From assembly GCA_030588285.1 (NCBI GenBank), contig JAUUYK010000042.1, forward strand, positions 1 to 7,433: a stretch of DNA of 7,433 bases. Reading direction: 5' to 3'. The stretch comes from Kiritimatiellales bacterium. Lineage in GTDB: Bacteria; Verrucomicrobiota; Kiritimatiellia; Kiritimatiellales; Pontiellaceae. Shown piece by piece: positions 6,153 to 7,433 of this stretch; the stretch's first letter is position 1; each line of letters begins with the position of its first letter. The notes under the pieces are model-generated. The model worked only from the letters and a program-made list of their open reading frames with translations. It did not search any database and was not told the DNA's origin. The translations under genes were made by a program, and so were the position numbers.

Positions 6153-6173
6153 AAAACCATCCTATCTGGTGAC

Positions 6174-6222
6174 CGGGAGAATGCGAGTTATTTAGATTAA
6201 ATCTAAATTTTTGCAACTCCCG
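6174..6222. promoter_or_regulatory. Candidate operator: 19-nt palindrome within a larger symmetric pair, between divergent genes
   Basis: ATTTAGATTAAATCTAAAT at 6190-6208 is a perfect odd palindrome (two 9-bp arms around a central A). It is framed by CGGGAG (6174-6179) and CTCCCG (6217-6222), and by GAGTT (6185-6189) and AACTC (6215-6219), so symmetry extends over about 49 bp. It lies 38-56 bases upstream of the oxidoreductase ATG and about 130-150 bases upstream of the plus-strand gene. This is where a dimeric repressor or activator would be expected, but no regulator gene is in the window to pair it with. Confidence 0.5.
6189..6216 (-). promoter_or_regulatory. Possible promoter of the oxidoreductase operon, overlapping the palindrome
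   Basis: On the minus strand TTGCAA (6211-6216) and TAAATA (6189-6194) are 16 bases apart, a moderate sigma-70-like pair. If real, the palindrome at 6190-6208 would fill the spacer, the arrangement expected for direct repression. The hexamers match consensus only partly. Confidence 0.25.
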
Positions 6223-6339
6223 AGGTTTATATCCCCGTTACTTGATCGCCTTTTTAATATACAATACTCCAAACTCAGAGCGATCCCGTTCTCGCAAGGG
6301 AGCGGTTTAATACGCAAACAGGCAATGGATTAGGGGAAA

Positions 6340-7433
6340 ATGAATCTATTAAAGCTAGTGATTGGCATTGGAATCTGGGCGAGCCTTTCCCTTCCTGCGG
6401 AAAGTGCCGTCGATGAGACCTCGGCCAAGATTGATCAACTCGTTTTTGTCCAGCTCGATGAATTGGGCATTCCCGCCTCCGATCCCAGCACCGATGCAGT
6501 CTTTCTCCGACGGGTTTATTTGGATATGATTGGAACGCTCCCAACTTCCGAGGAAGCCCAACAGTATCTTTCCAATACCAAGGCCAACCGGCGCAGCGAA
6601 CTGATTGAAACGTTATTTGACCGCCCTGAATTTGCCGACTATTGGGCGCTGAAGTGGTGCGACATTTTGCGCGTAAAAGCCGAATTTCCCAGCAAACTTT
6701 GGCCCAATGCCGTTCAGGCCTATTACCGTTGGGTGCGGACATCGCTCTACAACAATATGCCATACAATGAATTTGCGTACACCCTGCTGACCTCCAGTGG
6801 AAGTAACTTTCGGGAGGCCCCGGTTAATTTTTATCGGGCCATGCCGAAGCACGAACCACAGGAAATTTCCCGCATCGTGGCGCTCACCTTCATGGGCATG
6901 CGCACCAGCAACTGGGACCCCGAAGAGCGGTATAGCATGGCGGCATTTTTTGGCCACGTCGGCTATAAAGGAACCGCCGAATGGAAGGAGGAAATCGTCT
7001 TCTTTGATCCGACCATCGAATTTCTGCACCCCGACACCCAAGAACCCGTGGTTGCAAAACTCCCGAATGGCACCGTGGTTAAATTTGCACCCCATCAGGA
7101 CCCGCGCGTTGAATTTGCCGACTGGCTCACGCAGAGCACGGTCTTTTCGCACAACATCGTTAACCGCATCTGGTTTTGGCTATTCGGGCGCGGCCTGGTT
7201 CACGAGGCCGACGATATCCGCGACAACAATCCCCCGCAAAATCAGAAACTGCTCGACTTCCTCGCGCAAGAGCTCGAGCAAAGCGGGTACGACCTTCAGC
7301 ACATTTATCGCATAATCCTCAATTCAAAAACCTACCAGCTCTCCTCGATTCACAACGCAGGCAACCTTTCCGACGACTCCAATTTTTCGCACTACTATAT
7401 TCGCCAACTCGGTGCCGAAGTATTGATCGACGC
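6340..7433 (+). CDS. Secreted DUF1549/DUF1553 protein, Cys-motif-less variant (runs off right edge)
   Basis: The first 364 codons of an exported protein of the DUF1549-DUF1553 (planctomycete PSD1-type) family, common in PVC bacteria and of unknown biochemical function. An in-frame TAG at 6331-6333 directly upstream makes the ATG at 6340 the first possible start; AGGGG lies 3 bases before it. Residues 1-23 are a signal peptide (MNLLKLV, hydrophobic core, PAESA). DUF1549 covers about 28-220: AVFLRRVYLDMIGTLPTSEE (53-72), LFDRPEFADYWALKWCDILR (92-111), then AAFFGHVGYKGTAEWKEEIV (201-220). DUF1553 begins near 253: DPRVEFADWLT (254-264), NIVNRIWFWLFGRGLVHEAD (272-291), ILNSKTYQLSS (326-336). Between FMGMR (184-188) and AAFF (201-204), where typical members have a Cys-x-x-Cys-His-type segment (family LQCAQCHNHPFE), this protein has only TSNWDPEERYSM with no Cys. 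There is also no N-terminal cytochrome domain. In these bacteria such genes are often followed by a DUF1501 gene, which would lie beyond the edge. Confidence 0.9.
   Translation, partial: MNLLKLVIGIGIWASLSLPAESAVDETSAKIDQLVFVQLDELGIPASDPSTDAVFLRRVYLDMIGTLPTSEEAQQYLSNTKANRRSELIETLFDRPEFADYWALKWCDILRVKAEFPSKLWPNAVQAYYRWVRTSLYNNMPYNEFAYTLLTSSGSNFREAPVNFYRAMPKHEPQEISRIVALTFMGMRTSNWDPEERYSMAAFFGHVGYKGTAEWKEEIVFFDPTIEFLHPDTQEPVVAKLPNGTVVKFAPHQDPRVEFADWLTQSTVFSHNIVNRIWFWLFGRGLVHEADDIRDNNPPQNQKLLDFLAQELEQSGYDLQHIYRIILNSKTYQLSSIHNAGNLSDDSNFSHYYIRQLGAEVLID

Noticed and set aside
6613..7152. Minus-strand open frame of 179 codons
   Set aside because: It is antisense to the DUF1549/DUF1553 gene, which has clear family motifs in the plus frame throughout this interval.
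6797..7315. Plus-strand open frame of 172 codons in another frame
   Set aside because: It overlaps the DUF1549/DUF1553 coding frame; its translation is Ser/Arg/Thr-rich and resembles no family.

Overview
The window looks like accessory-rich chromosome of an anaerobic or microaerophilic bacterium of the PVC group (Planctomycetes-Verrucomicrobia-Lentisphaerae-Kiritimatiellota), most plausibly a Kiritimatiellota or related marine/gut glycan degrader. This is inferred from a DUF1549/DUF1553 protein (a family concentrated in these phyla), secreted glycoside hydrolases standing as separately spaced genes, an iron-sulfur-rich GltD-like flavoprotein, and intergenic clusters of short degenerate repeats. 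No rRNA or other taxonomic marker is present, so the assignment is tentative.

Layout. (1) Bases 1-215, minus strand: the first 71 codons of a secreted GH2 beta-galactosidase-like enzyme; the rest lies beyond the left edge. (2) Bases 216-1112: a gene-free stretch of about 0.9 kb rich in short repeats: a TTAGTG family at 387-682 with an embedded 15-bp inverted repeat, two adjacent perfect hairpins at 711-741, and an ATCCTG family at 773-930. (3) Bases 1113-2867, minus: a complete secreted GH29 alpha-L-fucosidase, preceded by a possible 11-codon leader ORF and a candidate promoter. (4) Bases 2868-3246: intergenic, with a run of ten G and a GC-rich hairpin. (5) Bases 3247-6152, minus: a tightly coupled two-gene operon (ATGA overlap). 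The first gene encodes a GltD-like FAD/NAD(P)H oxidoreductase with N- and C-terminal Fe-S domains; the second encodes a stand-alone BioD-like P-loop protein resembling the N-terminal half of long phosphotransacetylases but lacking the acetyltransferase domain. (6) Bases 6153-6339: a divergent promoter region with a 19-nt palindrome nested in a larger symmetric pair. (7) Bases 6340-7433, plus: the first 364 codons of a secreted DUF1549/DUF1553 protein in which the usual Cys-rich (CxxCH) segment is replaced by a Cys-free one.

How they fit together. The two glycosidases would remove terminal galactose and fucose from a fucosylated polysaccharide or glycoprotein outside the cytoplasm. The DUF1549/DUF1553 protein is also exported and of unknown role. 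The oxidoreductase/BioD-like pair is cytoplasmic and is the least explained part: its arrangement suggests a redox module with a nucleotide-binding partner, but no substrate can be read from the sequence.
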